A stretch of 64,000 bases of DNA from Taudactylus pleione (lineage: Eukaryota; Chordata; Amphibia; Anura; Myobatrachidae), in assembly GCA_031769625.1 (NCBI GenBank), contig JAUIMM010000113.1:18400501-18464500 (forward strand). The letters run 5' to 3'. Each line of letters starts with the position of its first letter. Position 1 is the stretch's first letter. Positions 62,771 through 64,000 of this stretch are shown piece by piece. Position numbers and translations under genes: made by a program. The notes under the pieces were generated by a model. That model was given only the letters and a program-made list of their open reading frames with translations, searched no databases and was not told where the DNA came from.

Positions 62771-63915
62771 TAAAACTTAAGACTCTTCAATGGCCTCAGA
62801 ATCTCCTTATGGGGTGAACTTTTGCAGACTCGTGAGAAAATTTTGTAAATTAAAGGAAAAGATGTGTGTTACTACTGGTACCGTGATTTTAATCCCTGAC
62901 AGTCAAAGAATCTATTTAACCAAAGCCTTTTCTTTTAACTGGCTCACACCTGCAGGCTTACTGGCACTTCCCCTGTGCCAGAAAAGACAGTTTTTGTGTT
63001 TCACGGAAGATCAGATAATAGATGTCTTGCTGTCGCTTTTGTTTTTGTGCATTGTTCATTAGGCTATGAAGTACTGCAGTCCTGCTTGATATGCTTGGTT
63101 TGTTTGTAGCATAGCTTGGTCCTCAGATTTTGGGCTGCAGCAGTCTTGGGCGAGGGAGGGTAAAGAACAAAAAGTTTCAGCCGCCTCATCAACAGAAAAG
63201 GCCAGTAATGTGTTACATACAGTACTCCACGGTCAGGAAAGGGGGTTAAGGAAAAAGTTTTGCAGACCAAGATTCACACTTGAAGGGGTAATCTGAAAGA
63301 CACAGGCATGCTGTTCTTCACACTTCTGGATTCTAAGGAACAAACAATTTCGCTGGCCAGGACTGTATTTAGAAACCATCAAATGCGTGTATAAATAACT
63401 CTCAAGCCTTCTCACTCAAATCAGTCCGTTCAACCTATAAATGAAACAATCCACGATGAGCTGTAGCATCAAAAATAAGTTCTAAAGTGTTTCATAAAAG
63501 ACCCCAAAGCACTTTATGCAGCGAAAGTCAGAGAGCGAGAGGCATGTTTGTATGCTATTTATAGTATGTCAATTAGTGCATCTCCTCCGTGTAATATTGC
63601 AGGTGATCAATATTCCAATTCCCGTATATCTGCTCAGACCTATTAACATTTACAGGCTTTGTTTACATAATGTCAAACAACAAATCAGTATAGGTCTCGA
63701 TGTGTGCAGCCTTTACCATCAAAGTCCGGTATTTATTCATGTATATACATAGGTGGTTAATGAAATATTGGGTGCCCTTTTCTCACTAAGGTTGCAATTC
63801 CATTAACCCCTTAGACCTTAGAAAATATTTGATAGATAATGAATAATCCCCTAAATATGTTTTATATATTGGTACATTCGACAATTATTTAATATTTTTA
63901 TTACAGCAAATATAG

Positions 63916-64000
63916 AGCCTCATTTATCAATGAGTTTTATCATTCACAATAAGTGATAAAACTTGTTGCGTATGATAAATGGTGCTCAAGCCAATCAGCT
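63916..64000. mobile_element. Palindromic MITE cut by the window end
   Basis: Left part only: GAGCCTCATTTATCAATGAG, then CAAGCCAATCAGCT at the edge, the usual core start of these palindromes. Confidence 0.55.

Larger units (their letters stand above)
17375..64000 (+). other. ZFHX4: Start of a very large ZFHX4 intron (over 46.6 kb in window)
   Basis: Begins with donor GTAAGA after the Tyr-Lys codons and has no continuing exon in the window. Everything to 64000 is intronic: dispersed DNA transposons, two SINEs, microsatellites and repeat-poor blocks. Stretches in which I recognise nothing include 17375-19570, 20263-21914, 22093-23400, 26337-27662, 30488-32360, 34821-36380, 38590-40110, 40850-42200, 42520-43200, 55246-57324 and 57491-60940. 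Confidence 0.85.

Noticed and set aside
1..64000. Endogenous viral sequences or transposase genes
   Set aside because: No frame long enough or with recognisable reverse transcriptase, integrase, capsid or transposase motifs was seen; all elements appear non-autonomous.

Overview
This window is vertebrate nuclear DNA, most likely from an anuran amphibian with a large, transposon-rich genome. It is AT-rich and non-coding apart from two internal exons on the plus strand. The translations of both exons are immediately recognisable as the N-terminal part of ZFHX4, a giant zinc-finger and homeobox transcription factor. The frog call rests on the repeat landscape: many palindromic elements with inverted CCAATCAG/CTGATTGG cores, hAT-like elements starting CAGGGG, and tRNA-derived SINEs ending in GCGCTATATAAATAA. 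I associate these with frog genomes. The species cannot be named from the sequence alone.

Layout. Positions 1-12268 are intron or upstream gene sequence with no detectable exon. An acceptor at 12267/12268 opens the first coding exon (12269-14886), which has a 46-nt 5'UTR tail with three upstream AUGs and then 857 codons plus one base. A 1985-bp phase-1 intron follows. The second coding exon (16872-17374) supplies 168 codons, counting the split valine, and ends in phase 0. From 17375 to the window end is the start of a very large intron (over 46 kb). The window therefore encodes about 1025 residues carrying nine C2H2-type fingers. The remaining fingers and all homeodomains, which the family carries C-terminally, lie beyond the window.

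The introns hold a dense fossil record of non-autonomous DNA transposons. One palindromic family (termini GGGGTCTATTTAC) leaves 3-bp target duplications and is found nested in its own kind. Several hAT-like MITEs have clear 8-bp duplications (TATAGGTA, GGTTAGAG, CCTTACTG, ATAGATAT). A CpG-rich Harbinger-like element has the 3-bp duplication ATG. A TTAA-flanked family and elements filled with telomere-like CCCTAA motifs are also present. Two SINE copies were each hit by a different MITE family at the same SINE position. A 52-bp sequence is copied exactly 1.5 kb away into the middle of another element.

Between the repeats are repeat-poor blocks rich in homeodomain-like, POU-like and RFX-like motifs. 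They resemble the conserved enhancers usually found around developmental regulators, but this is inference until aligned. I found no second gene, no RNA gene and no CRISPR array. Nothing here looks like a new multi-gene system; the unusual content is in repeat structure and the 5' leader.
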